Shown in pieces: positions 1 through 5,351 of a DNA stretch of 6,477 bases. Source of the DNA: Candidatus Nanopelagicales bacterium (GTDB lineage: Bacteria > Actinomycetota > Actinomycetes > S36-B12). Within the stretch, counting starts at the first letter, position 1. Each line of letters opens with the position of its first letter. The notes beneath the pieces were generated by a model. The model did not search any database and had not been told where the DNA came from. It saw only the letters and a program-made list of their open reading frames with translations. Both the position numbers and the translations under genes were made by a program. The stretch spans positions 1 through 6,477 of the forward strand of contig JAGYOB010000110.1 in NCBI GenBank assembly GCA_018399515.1, in the 5' to 3' direction.

Positions 1-368
1 GCCTGGGCACCCCGCACGCCTCGGTCGATGAGATTGCTCAGGCCCATGAGGCGATCGTCGGGGCCGCACCCCTGGCCGATGGTGTTGCGTTCTATATCTC
101 CACCGGCCGCTCGGTGTTCGCCGAAGCCGAGCGACGCGGGTTGATCGCACCGCTGGAGGAATGGGGGGTGACGTTCGTGCTCGACACCTGTACCTACGTC
201 ACCTCGATCCTGCGGCCTGGCACCCAGGCGGTGATGACGAACTCCGGCAAATGGGCCCACTACGCGCCGGGCAACCTCGGCATCGACGTGGTGCTCGCGA
301 CACTGGATGAATGCGTGACATCGGCGACGACGGGGCGCATCACCTGGAACCGGGAGCTGTTCACATGA
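1..368 (+). CDS. Aconitase X (AcnX) large/catalytic subunit, C-terminal part
   Basis: The gene enters from the left edge; the reading frame starts at base 3 and gives 121 residues before the TGA at 366-368. The visible part is the C-terminal portion of the AcnX catalytic domain. It contains a DTC motif (bases about 198-206) within a segment reading GVTFVLDTCTYVTSIL, and then TNSGKWAHYAPGNLG. Both are typical of the family; cysteines in this region take part in binding the iron or iron-sulfur centre in characterised members. AcnX enzymes are hydro-lyases; known members dehydrate cis-3-hydroxy-L-proline in bacteria or mevalonate 5-phosphate in archaea. The substrate here is not determined, because the N-terminal residues are outside the window and no proline or mevalonate gene is visible. 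The stop overlaps the start of the small-subunit gene, so the two are translationally coupled. Family assignment is firm; the reaction is open. Confidence 0.88.
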   Translation, partial: LGTPHASVDEIAQAHEAIVGAAPLADGVAFYISTGRSVFAEAERRGLIAPLEEWGVTFVLDTCTYVTSILRPGTQAVMTNSGKWAHYAPGNLGIDVVLATLDECVTSATTGRITWNRELFT

Positions 369-784
369 CCTCGATCACCGGCACCCGCATCACGTCTGGA
401 TCCGCGGAGGCCGCGGTGTTGAAACTCGACGATCCCGTGTCGTTCTGGGGTGGCATCGGCCCCGAAGGCACGATCATCGACGTGCACCACCCCCAGCACG
501 GCGCGACAGTCACCGGTCGTGTGCTCGTGATGCGCACCGGGCGCGGCTCGAGTTCGGGAACGTACGTGCTCGCCGAACTGATCCGACTCGGTCTGGCCCC
601 TGCGGGCATCATCCTCACCGAACCCGATGGCATCATCGCCACCGGCGCGCTCGTGGCCGCCGAGCTCTATGGCACCGAGGTGCCCATCTCAGTCGTCAGC
701 GGCGATGACTATGACCTGATCGAAGATGGTGTCCATGTGTCCATGGTGGTGTACGGTGATAATGCGGTGCTTATCACCGCTTAG
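365..784 (+). CDS. Aconitase X small (swivelling-domain, DUF126) subunit
   Basis: This 139-residue protein matches the usual length of the stand-alone AcnX small subunit. Start chosen: the ATG at 365 overlaps the upstream stop as ATGA and has GGGAG at 352-356, 8 bases before it. An in-frame start at 311 would overlap the upstream gene by 58 bases and adds residues unlike the family. Visible family features are FWGGIGPEGTIID (about residues 27-39), the glycine/serine motif GRGSSSGTYVLAEL (about 59-72), which in the family carries the active-site serine, and a PDGIIATGALVAAELYG stretch. The domain closes over the active site of the large subunit, so both chains are needed for dehydratase activity. 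A separate small subunit marks this as a two-subunit enzyme rather than the fused form. No partner pathway gene follows. Confidence in the family is high; substrate unknown. Confidence 0.9.
   Translation: MTSITGTRITSGSAEAAVLKLDDPVSFWGGIGPEGTIIDVHHPQHGATVTGRVLVMRTGRGSSSGTYVLAELIRLGLAPAGIILTEPDGIIATGALVAAELYGTEVPISVVSGDDYDLIEDGVHVSMVVYGDNAVLITA
754..779 (+). terminator. 9-bp perfect inverted repeat at the end of the AcnX small-subunit gene
   Basis: CGGTGATAA (754-762) and TTATCACCG (771-779) are perfect reverse complements around an 8-base loop, TGCGGTGC. The structure ends 2 bases before the stop codon of the AcnX small-subunit gene, and no downstream gene belongs to that operon. It may act as a terminator or 3'-end stabiliser. 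There is no T-run after it, so a standard intrinsic terminator is not shown; an operator site or a coding coincidence remain possible. Confidence 0.4.
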
Positions 785-791
785 CTCGCCG

Positions 792-836
792 GGTCACATC
801 CTGGTCGGTTACACCCTGGTCGGTCACATCGTGATC
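792..836. repeat. Three tandem 15-bp units upstream of the AOC-like gene
   Basis: Units are GGTCACATCCTGGTC (792-806), GGTTACACCCTGGTC (807-821) and GGTCACATCGTGATC (822-836). Unit 2 differs from unit 1 at two positions, as does unit 3. The array fills most of the 72-base gap between the AcnX operon and the next gene and ends 10 bases before its Shine-Dalgarno. The last unit runs into a palindrome GTGATCAC (831-838). It could be a regulator-binding array or a mere slippage duplication. I see no convincing promoter hexamers within the gap. Confidence 0.6.
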
Positions 837-846
837 ACCACAACAT

Positions 847-851
847 GGAGG
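847..851 (+). promoter_or_regulatory. Shine-Dalgarno that fixes the start of the AOC-like gene
   Basis: GGAGG lies 5 bases before the ATG at 857. It overlaps the in-frame ATG at 845, so that upstream codon is not the likely start and 857 is. Confidence 0.75.
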
Positions 852-856
852 ACGTT

Positions 857-1447
857 ATGTCCCGCACATCTTCTTCACTTCTCGTGGGAGCAGGCGCCGT
901 CACCGCGTCAGCGGCCCTCACCATCGCCTTCGCCCTCGGTGCCGCCACCGGTGCGTCACCAGCCGGACCTCATGGGTCGATCACCCTCACCGAGGCCACA
1001 TCGGTGAACGCGGCATCCGCGCCCGCCACCCGGGGGAGTCAGCCACGACCGGCGCAGATGAAGATCGTCACCAAGCGCACTGATCGCCAGGTTCTCGAAC
1101 TCGGAGATGACGGCATCTCTTCTGGATCCTTGAGCTTCGCAGAGGGTGACATCCGAACCAAGCGTCGCGGCGATGTCATCGGCCGCTTCGTTTTCCGCGG
1201 CCTCGCCCTCAACTCCGACGAGCCCGGTGGGATCGAGGATCGCGACATCACAGTGGAGTACACCCTTCCCGACGGCCTCATCCTGGTCTCCGGTGTGGTC
1301 TCGGCTCCCGGTGGGCAGCCACCCACCACGCCACAGGATCAGGTCATCGTGGGTGGCACCGGACGCTATGCGGGAGCCGGTGGCAGTGTGCGCTACGTGC
1401 CGATCAATGCCAACGAACAGCGAGTGATCTTCACGTTCGCCTGGTAG
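857..1447 (+). CDS. Exported allene-oxide-cyclase-like / dirigent-like barrel protein
   Basis: The 196-residue product begins with a likely export signal: MSRTSS, then a hydrophobic stretch at about residues 8-30 rich in Ala, Val and Leu, ending near a GAATGAS site. A Pro/Ala-rich linker runs to about residue 65. The rest looks like a single beta barrel of the allene oxide cyclase/dirigent superfamily. The evidence is alternating hydrophobic strands (GDVIGRFVFRGLAL, DITVEYTLPDGLILVSGVVS) and the hallmark VGGTGRYAGAGGSVRY at about residues 165-180, ending FTFAW. Plant relatives act on oxylipins or guide radical coupling; bacterial members are mostly uncharacterised, so no reaction is claimed. 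There is no lipobox cysteine near the signal. The gene follows the AcnX operon with its own ribosome site and converges on the blh gene, whose end it overlaps by 17 bases. The fold-family call is based on motif recognition and is moderately sure. Confidence 0.75.
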   Translation: MSRTSSSLLVGAGAVTASAALTIAFALGAATGASPAGPHGSITLTEATSVNAASAPATRGSQPRPAQMKIVTKRTDRQVLELGDDGISSGSLSFAEGDIRTKRRGDVIGRFVFRGLALNSDEPGGIEDRDITVEYTLPDGLILVSGVVSAPGGQPPTTPQDQVIVGGTGRYAGAGGSVRYVPINANEQRVIFTFAW

Positions 1448-2423
1448 CCCGCCGGTCGAAGTATTCGACCAGGCTCATGTGCGGCACGGTCAACCCCCAC
1501 ACCACCGCGAGGCCGACCCACAACCAGGGGGCGAGGGCGGCAAGCGACCCGGTGAACCCGACCGCGATCGCGACGATGATGATCGTGGCGATCAGCGCCG
1601 GGGTGCCCATGAGCGTCACGCGACCGATGCCGGCCCAGGTGATATCTCCATATCGGTGCTCGGCCAATCGGGCGGTGTGGCGCAACGCGTGCCAGGCACC
1701 GAAGTACACGGCGAAGGCCAGCAGGGGTGCGGCGAAGATGCCGAGTGCGGCCAGGATGCCCAGGTGCACCGCGGCGATCGGTCGGCCGGTGTGCAGCAGC
1801 ACGATGATCGACACGACCACGGCGGCGAGGATCGCGACGCGCACGAATGTCGTGGCCGGGGCTGACCACCAGGCACCGAGTGAGGGGTGCAGCGTGGCCA
1901 GCGTCGCCATGGCCGCGGGTGAGGTCAGGGGGAGCACCACCGGTGCGCCGCCGGCGGCGATGGCCAGCAGCGCCTTGCGCCAGCCGCGGGGATGGGTGCG
2001 CTCACCGGTCAATGTCGCCCAGGCTTCAACATCACCGCTACCGAAATGCCACACCGTCATTGCGATGACGACGATGAAGGCCGGGCCCGGTGCCAGCAGG
2101 ATCGCTATGGTCGCGGCTGCGGCGATGGCCAGATAGACCGCGCCCATCCCGAGCAGCTTCACCCCGCGGGGCAGCGCCGGCAGCATGAGGTGGTCGACCG
2201 CCCCGTGGGGGATGCCGACGGCGAGGGCGATGATCGCCGCGACGAGGGTCCAGGCCGGCACCTCCGGTGTCGAGGATGGCACCCGACCCAGCAGGCTGGC
2301 CAGGATCGCCAGGCCAGCGGCCACCGGGCCGATGAGCAAGACCGCCCGGGCTGTCCCCGCTGCCGGGAATCCGGGGGTGCTGGCTGCCGGGGCGATCGGC
2401 GGGCTGATGATGGATACGGCCAC
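1431..2423 (-). CDS. blh: Brp/Blh-family beta-carotene 15,15'-dioxygenase
   Basis: This 330-residue integral membrane protein belongs to the Brp/Blh family, which cleaves beta-carotene symmetrically with O2 to give two retinal molecules. The family's histidine-bearing motifs are all present: GIPHGAVDH (residues 70-78), WHFGSGD (125-131), YFGAWHALRH (240-249) and VPHMSLVEYFDRR (313-325). H73, H78, H126, H245, H249 and H315 are the candidate iron ligands. Several hydrophobic membrane spans lie between them, for example about 28-45, 59-72, 92-121, 194-210, 222-240, 274-292 and 300-312. The start is a GTG. A strong GGAGGAGGA (2434-2442, read on the minus strand) lies about 10 bases before it, slightly far but the only good site. 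The gene diverges from ettA across 65 bases and overlaps the convergent AOC-like gene at its 3' end. No opsin or carotenoid gene is visible, so the retinal-using partner is inferred to lie elsewhere. Confidence 0.9.
   Translation of the reverse strand: MAVSIISPPIAPAASTPGFPAAGTARAVLLIGPVAAGLAILASLLGRVPSSTPEVPAWTLVAAIIALAVGIPHGAVDHLMLPALPRGVKLLGMGAVYLAIAAAATIAILLAPGPAFIVVIAMTVWHFGSGDVEAWATLTGERTHPRGWRKALLAIAAGGAPVVLPLTSPAAMATLATLHPSLGAWWSAPATTFVRVAILAAVVVSIIVLLHTGRPIAAVHLGILAALGIFAAPLLAFAVYFGAWHALRHTARLAEHRYGDITWAGIGRVTLMGTPALIATIIIVAIAVGFTGSLAALAPWLWVGLAVVWGLTVPHMSLVEYFDRRATRRT
1454..1470 (+). terminator. Hairpin just past the AOC-like gene, inside the blh coding end
   Basis: GGTCGAA (1454-1460) and TTCGACC (1464-1470) form a perfect 7-bp stem around GTA, starting 6 bases after the TAG of the AOC-like gene. 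It is a plausible terminator for that gene, though a T-run is missing. On the other strand the same bases encode the EYFDR segment near the C-terminus of the Blh protein, so chance symmetry from the coding sequence cannot be excluded. Confidence 0.4.
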
Positions 2424-2433
2424 GCGAATATCG

Positions 2434-2442
2434 TCCTCCTCC
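2434..2442 (-). promoter_or_regulatory. Strong Shine-Dalgarno of blh
   Basis: Read on the minus strand the site is GGAGGAGGA, about 10 bases before the GTG start at 2423. It supports that GTG as the start despite the slightly long spacing; no in-frame ATG or GTG nearer to it gives a better option. Confidence 0.55.
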
Positions 2443-2474
2443 CGGCGGCCGCTCGCACCTTGGAGCCGCAGGGG

Positions 2475-2480
2475 TAGTCT
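2475..2480 (+). promoter_or_regulatory. Candidate -10 element for a leaderless ettA transcript
   Basis: TAGTCT fits the actinobacterial TANNNT -10 pattern and ends 8 bases before the GTG of ettA, so transcription would begin at or next to the start codon. The eight bases between (CGCCCCTC) contain no Shine-Dalgarno. No good -35 is seen; CTCGCA at 2452-2457, 17 bases upstream, is the weak best. AGGGG (2470-2474) and CCCCT (2483-2487) flank the element as a short inverted repeat. This is inference from position and pattern. Confidence 0.5.
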
Positions 2481-2488
2481 CGCCCCTC

Positions 2489-4186
2489 GTGGCGGAATTC
2501 ATCTACACCCTGGCCAAAGCACGCAAGGCGCATGGCGACAAGGTCATCCTCGACGATGTCACCCTGTCGTTCCTGCCCGGAGCCAAGATCGGCGTCGTGG
2601 GCCCGAACGGGGCCGGCAAATCGACCCTGCTGAAGATCATGGCCGGCATCGAGACGGTGTCCAATGGCGACGCGATGCTGTATCCGGGATACACCGTGGG
2701 CATCCTCATGCAAGAACCCGAACTCGACGAGACCAAGACGGTCCTGGAGAACGTCGAGGAGGGTGTCGCAGAGACCAAAGCGATGGTGGACCGGTTCAAC
2801 GAGATCTCAGCCGCGATGGCTGATCCGGATGCGGACTTCGATGCGCTGATGGCCGAGATGGGCACCCTGCAGGAGGCCATCGATCACAGGGGCGCCTGGG
2901 ATCTGGATTCCCAACTCGAGCAGGCGATGGACGCCTTGCGCTGCCCGGCGGGGGACGCCGATGTCTCGGTGCTGTCCGGTGGCGAGAAGCGCCGCGTTGC
3001 CTTGTGCAAACTGCTGCTGCAGCAGCCTGATCTGCTGCTGCTGGACGAGCCGACCAACCACCTCGATGCCGAGAGCGTGCAGTGGCTGGAGCAGCACCTC
3101 GAGAAGTACCCCGGCACCGTGGTCGCCATCACCCACGACCGGTATTTCCTGGACAACGTCGCCCAGTGGATCCTCGAACTCGACCGTGGTCGCGCCTACC
3201 CCTATGAGGGCAACTACTCCACGTACCTGGAGAAGAAGGCTGCGCGGTTGAAGGTCGAGGGCCAGAAGGACGCCAAGTTACGCAAGCGGCTGACCGATGA
3301 GCTCGAATGGGTGCGTTCCAACGCCAAAGCCCGCCAGACCAAGAGTCGCTCGCGCCTGGATCGGTATGAGGAGATGGCCACCGAGGCCGAGAAGACCCGC
3401 AAGTTGGACTTCGAGGAGATCCAGATTCCTCCGGGCCCGCGGCTGGGCAGTGTCGTGGTCGAGGCCGACCATCTGACCAAGGGTTTCGGTGACCGGATGC
3501 TCATCGATGATCTGTCGTTCACCCTGCCGCGCAACGGGATCGTGGGCATCATCGGCCCGAATGGTGTCGGCAAGACGACGCTGTTCCGGATGATCGTGGC
3601 TGCAGCGGAAGGTGACACCGGTGATAAGGCCGTGCTGCCCACCAGTGGGGACATCAAGGTCGGCGACACCGTGAAACTGTCGTATGTCGATCAGTCCCGC
3701 GCCGGATTGGATCCGGCCAAGAACGTGTGGGAGGTCGTGTCCGACGGATTGGATTGGATCAAGGTCGGCAACGTCGAAATGCCCTCGCGGGCCTATGTTT
3801 CGGCATTCGGGTTCAAAGGCCCCGATCAGCAGAAACCGGCCGGGGTGCTTTCCGGTGGCGAGCGCAACCGGCTCAACCTCGCGCTCACGCTGAAGATGGG
3901 CGGCAACCTGCTGCTGCTCGATGAACCCACCAACGACCTCGACGTCGAAACGCTCGGTTCGCTGGAGAACGCACTGCTGGAGTTCCCCGGCTGCGCGGTG
4001 ATCACCTCGCATGATCGGTGGTTCCTCGACCGGATCGCCACCCACATCCTGGCCTACGAGGGCGATTCGCAGTGGTTCTGGTTCGAGGGCAACTTCGAGT
4101 CGTATGAGAAGAACAAGGTCGACCGGCTCGGTGTCGAGGCGGCCCGTCCGCATCGGGCGACCTACCGCAAGCTCACCCGGGACTAG
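2489..4186 (+). CDS. ettA: Energy-dependent translational throttle protein EttA (ABC-F ATPase)
   Basis: The product is 565 residues, close to the usual EttA length, with two ABC ATPase domains and no membrane segment. Domain 1 has Walker A GPNGAGKST (38-46), signature LSGGE (162-166) and Walker B LLLLDEP with catalytic E187. Domain 2 has GPNGVGKTT (356-364), LSGGE (454-458) and LLLLDEP with E479. An acidic arm-like insertion lies at about 95-140. The basic interdomain linker at about 250-305 (KLRKRL, RSNAKARQTKSRSR) corresponds to the P-site tRNA interaction motif. Known EttA binds the ribosomal E site and couples entry into elongation to the ATP/ADP ratio. The N-terminal MAEFIYTL matches family starts and supports the GTG. 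The segment after the second Walker A (GDTGDKAVLPTSGDIKVG, about 375-392) looks several residues longer than usual. The thioesterase gene follows 4 bases after the stop. Confidence 0.94.
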   Translation: MAEFIYTLAKARKAHGDKVILDDVTLSFLPGAKIGVVGPNGAGKSTLLKIMAGIETVSNGDAMLYPGYTVGILMQEPELDETKTVLENVEEGVAETKAMVDRFNEISAAMADPDADFDALMAEMGTLQEAIDHRGAWDLDSQLEQAMDALRCPAGDADVSVLSGGEKRRVALCKLLLQQPDLLLLDEPTNHLDAESVQWLEQHLEKYPGTVVAITHDRYFLDNVAQWILELDRGRAYPYEGNYSTYLEKKAARLKVEGQKDAKLRKRLTDELEWVRSNAKARQTKSRSRLDRYEEMATEAEKTRKLDFEEIQIPPGPRLGSVVVEADHLTKGFGDRMLIDDLSFTLPRNGIVGIIGPNGVGKTTLFRMIVAAAEGDTGDKAVLPTSGDIKVGDTVKLSYVDQSRAGLDPAKNVWEVVSDGLDWIKVGNVEMPSRAYVSAFGFKGPDQQKPAGVLSGGERNRLNLALTLKMGGNLLLLDEPTNDLDVETLGSLENALLEFPGCAVITSHDRWFLDRIATHILAYEGDSQWFWFEGNFESYEKNKVDRLGVEAARPHRATYRKLTRD

Positions 4187-4190
4187 CCCC

Positions 4191-4619
4191 ATGGCCACGG
4201 TTCGTATCCCGATCGAGCGACGCTTCTCAGATCTGGACCTGCTCGGTCATGTCAACAACGTCGTGTACTACGACTACCTCCAGGAGTCGCGCCTGCGGTT
4301 GCTGAGGAGCCTGGGCCGCGAGACAGTGGTGTCTGCACCACTGGTGGTCGCACACCAGGAGATCGACTACATCGCACCTCTGCCCGGTGGGATCGAACCG
4401 GTCATCGTGGAAACCTGGATCGAGCGCATCGGTTCGTCATCGTTCACGGTGGCCGCCATCGTCTGGGATTCCGATGGCACCCTGGCCGCTCGGGCGAGCA
4501 CGGTGATGGTGTTCTTCGATCCAGATACGGGCAAGGCAGTACCGATGACCGATCAGGCGCGAGCCTGGTTGGTCGCCGGGTTGCACACCCCCGACGAGGG
4601 GGCGTCGAGCCAGGGTTGA
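4191..4619 (+). CDS. Hotdog-fold acyl-CoA thioesterase (4HBT/YbgC-like)
   Basis: This 142-residue protein is about the usual length for a single-hotdog thioesterase. Near its N-terminus it carries RRFSDLDLLGHVNNVVYYDYLQESRL (residues 10-35). D16 in the DxxGHVNN motif is the expected catalytic aspartate, and the following segment forms the central hotdog helix. The C-terminal half has the alternating strands expected of the sheet (PVIVETWIERIGSSSFTVAAIVWD, ASTVMVFFD). Such enzymes hydrolyse acyl-CoA thioesters, probably as cytosolic dimers or tetramers; the chain length used cannot be read. The ATG lies 4 bases behind the ettA stop and has no clear Shine-Dalgarno, so expression by translational coupling is likely. 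The reading frame stays open upstream to 4011, but that part lies within ettA in another frame and is not family-like. Confidence 0.88.
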   Translation: MATVRIPIERRFSDLDLLGHVNNVVYYDYLQESRLRLLRSLGRETVVSAPLVVAHQEIDYIAPLPGGIEPVIVETWIERIGSSSFTVAAIVWDSDGTLAARASTVMVFFDPDTGKAVPMTDQARAWLVAGLHTPDEGASSQG

Positions 4620-4637
4620 TCGAGGACCGAGTGAGGA

Positions 4638-4644
4638 GGGGAGG
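4638..4644 (+). promoter_or_regulatory. Shine-Dalgarno of the 223-residue gene
   Basis: GGGGAGG, within a longer purine run from 4633, lies 5 bases before the GTG at 4650 and selects that codon as the start. The site falls in the 30-base gap after the thioesterase stop, which supports independent initiation within the same operon. Confidence 0.7.
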
Positions 4645-4649
4645 CATCC

Positions 4650-5321
4650 GTGAGCGGAACAGTCGCTGCGCCAACCGATGCCATCGTGCTCGGGGAACGC
4701 GAAGCCCGTCTCCTCGGCGCTCATCTGCAGCGCCTGCGCCGGTGGAACGACGCGGCGCAGGTGCGGGTGGTGATCTCCACGATGGACAGCCCGGCGACGA
4801 TCGGCGTGTATGCCGCCCCGCCGATGCGTGTGGTGAGTTATGTGCAACTGCCTCTTGCAGGTGCGGCGCCATCGTCGGCTGACGTCACGGTCGCAGCGCG
4901 AGAGATCGCATTCGAGGCTCGATCACAGGGGCAGACCGCGCTGGTGCTGCCGGCGTCGGGCCCGGGGATCCCGGAGTTAGCGGTCCTGCCACCCGCTGAT
5001 GGCTGGCACCTGCCCATCCACGGTGTGGCCGGTGATGTGGTGCCTTCGGTCGAAGGAGCGGTCGCGGAATTCAAGTCACGTTCGGTGTCGGCGATCGACG
5101 CCGATGCGCTCGCCGAAGAGATCTGGTCACGGCAGGTGTTCGGAGGCCTGCCCATGCGGATGCTGCACACCGCGCGTCTGCTGGGCATGCTCGGAGCCGA
5201 TAGCGCCCGCATCGCGGCATCGACACGCACCGGCTGGAAGCGGCTGACCACGATCCGCGGTCAGATCTATCAGCGGGTACCCGGAGCGTTGGACCGGCCG
5301 AGTCTCACCGTCGTGCGCTGA
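4650..5321 (+). CDS. Conserved hypothetical protein downstream of thioesterase
   Basis: I do not recognise a domain of known function in this 223-residue protein. The likely start is GTG with a good Shine-Dalgarno. It has no signal peptide or membrane span. The N-terminal third has a probable helix (GEREARLLGAHLQRLRRWND, about 15-34). A strand-like region follows (VRVVISTMD, GVYAAPPMRVVSYVQLPL), then a second strand region (DGWHLPIHGVAGDVVPSVEGAVAEFKSRS). The C-terminus is helix-rich and basic, with EEIWSRQVFGGLPMRMLHTARLLGMLG and TGWKRLTTIRGQIYQR. It is the last gene of the ettA-thioesterase run and faces the alpha-glucosidase. From memory a hypothetical gene (Rv2474c) sits in the same place in Mycobacterium tuberculosis, so this may be its orthologue; I cannot verify this by alignment. 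Base composition matches its neighbours. Confidence 0.8.
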   Translation: MSGTVAAPTDAIVLGEREARLLGAHLQRLRRWNDAAQVRVVISTMDSPATIGVYAAPPMRVVSYVQLPLAGAAPSSADVTVAAREIAFEARSQGQTALVLPASGPGIPELAVLPPADGWHLPIHGVAGDVVPSVEGAVAEFKSRSVSAIDADALAEEIWSRQVFGGLPMRMLHTARLLGMLGADSARIAASTRTGWKRLTTIRGQIYQRVPGALDRPSLTVVR

Positions 5322-5351
5322 TTCACCGGCCGGCGCTGATTCACCGGTCGG
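5316..5351. repeat. Two 18-bp tandem copies spanning two convergent stop codons
   Basis: CGCTGATTCACCGGCCGG (5316-5333) is followed directly by CGCTGATTCACCGGTCGG (5334-5351), differing at one base. Each copy contains TGATTCA, a TGA on the plus strand and, as TCA, a TGA on the minus strand. The first copy ends the 223-residue gene and the second copy ends the alpha-glucosidase gene. Confidence 0.85.
5326..5351 (+). terminator. Hairpin between the convergent 223-residue and alpha-glucosidase genes
   Basis: In plus-strand RNA, CCGGCCGG (5326-5333) can pair with CCGGUCGG (5344-5351) over 8 bp including one G-U pair, with a 10-base loop. It begins 5 bases after the stop of the 223-residue gene, so it could terminate that transcript. 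There is no T-run. On the minus strand the G-U becomes an A-C mismatch, making it weaker for the glucosidase transcript. Confidence 0.4.

Noticed and set aside
311..364. Upstream in-frame start for the AcnX small subunit.
   Set aside because: It would overlap the large-subunit gene by 58 bases and add non-family residues; the ATGA overlap with a Shine-Dalgarno at 352-356 is the better start.
726..1007. A 93-codon plus-strand frame that spans the 15-bp repeat array (reading GHILVGYTLVGHIVI there).
   Set aside because: It overlaps the ends of two real genes in another frame and turns into Pro/Ser/Arg low-complexity sequence; no ribosome site was seen.
1477..2136. A 219-codon plus-strand frame opposite blh.
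   Set aside because: Its composition (Ala, Thr, Met and Arg rich, no domain) is that of a mirror of the blh membrane segments; the Blh motifs on the other strand are convincing.
2185..2823. A 212-codon plus-strand frame across the blh start and the ettA start.
   Set aside because: It overlaps two well-supported genes, and the sequence is low-complexity Arg/Gly/Pro without family motifs.
3009..3042. A CTG/CAG-rich run resembling a trinucleotide repeat.
   Set aside because: It encodes the Leu/Gln stretch KLLLQQPDLLLLDEP of the ABC-F Walker B region; codon preference explains it.
3278..4198. A 306-codon open frame on the minus strand opposite ettA.
   Set aside because: It is antisense to conserved ABC-F motifs, shows no recognisable domain, and long antisense frames are expected in GC-rich coding DNA.
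4588..4602. CCCCC-GACGA-GGGGG hairpin near the thioesterase gene end.
   Set aside because: The stem is only 5 bp, lies inside the coding sequence and has no T-run; the next gene follows closely with its own ribosome site, so termination here is unlikely.
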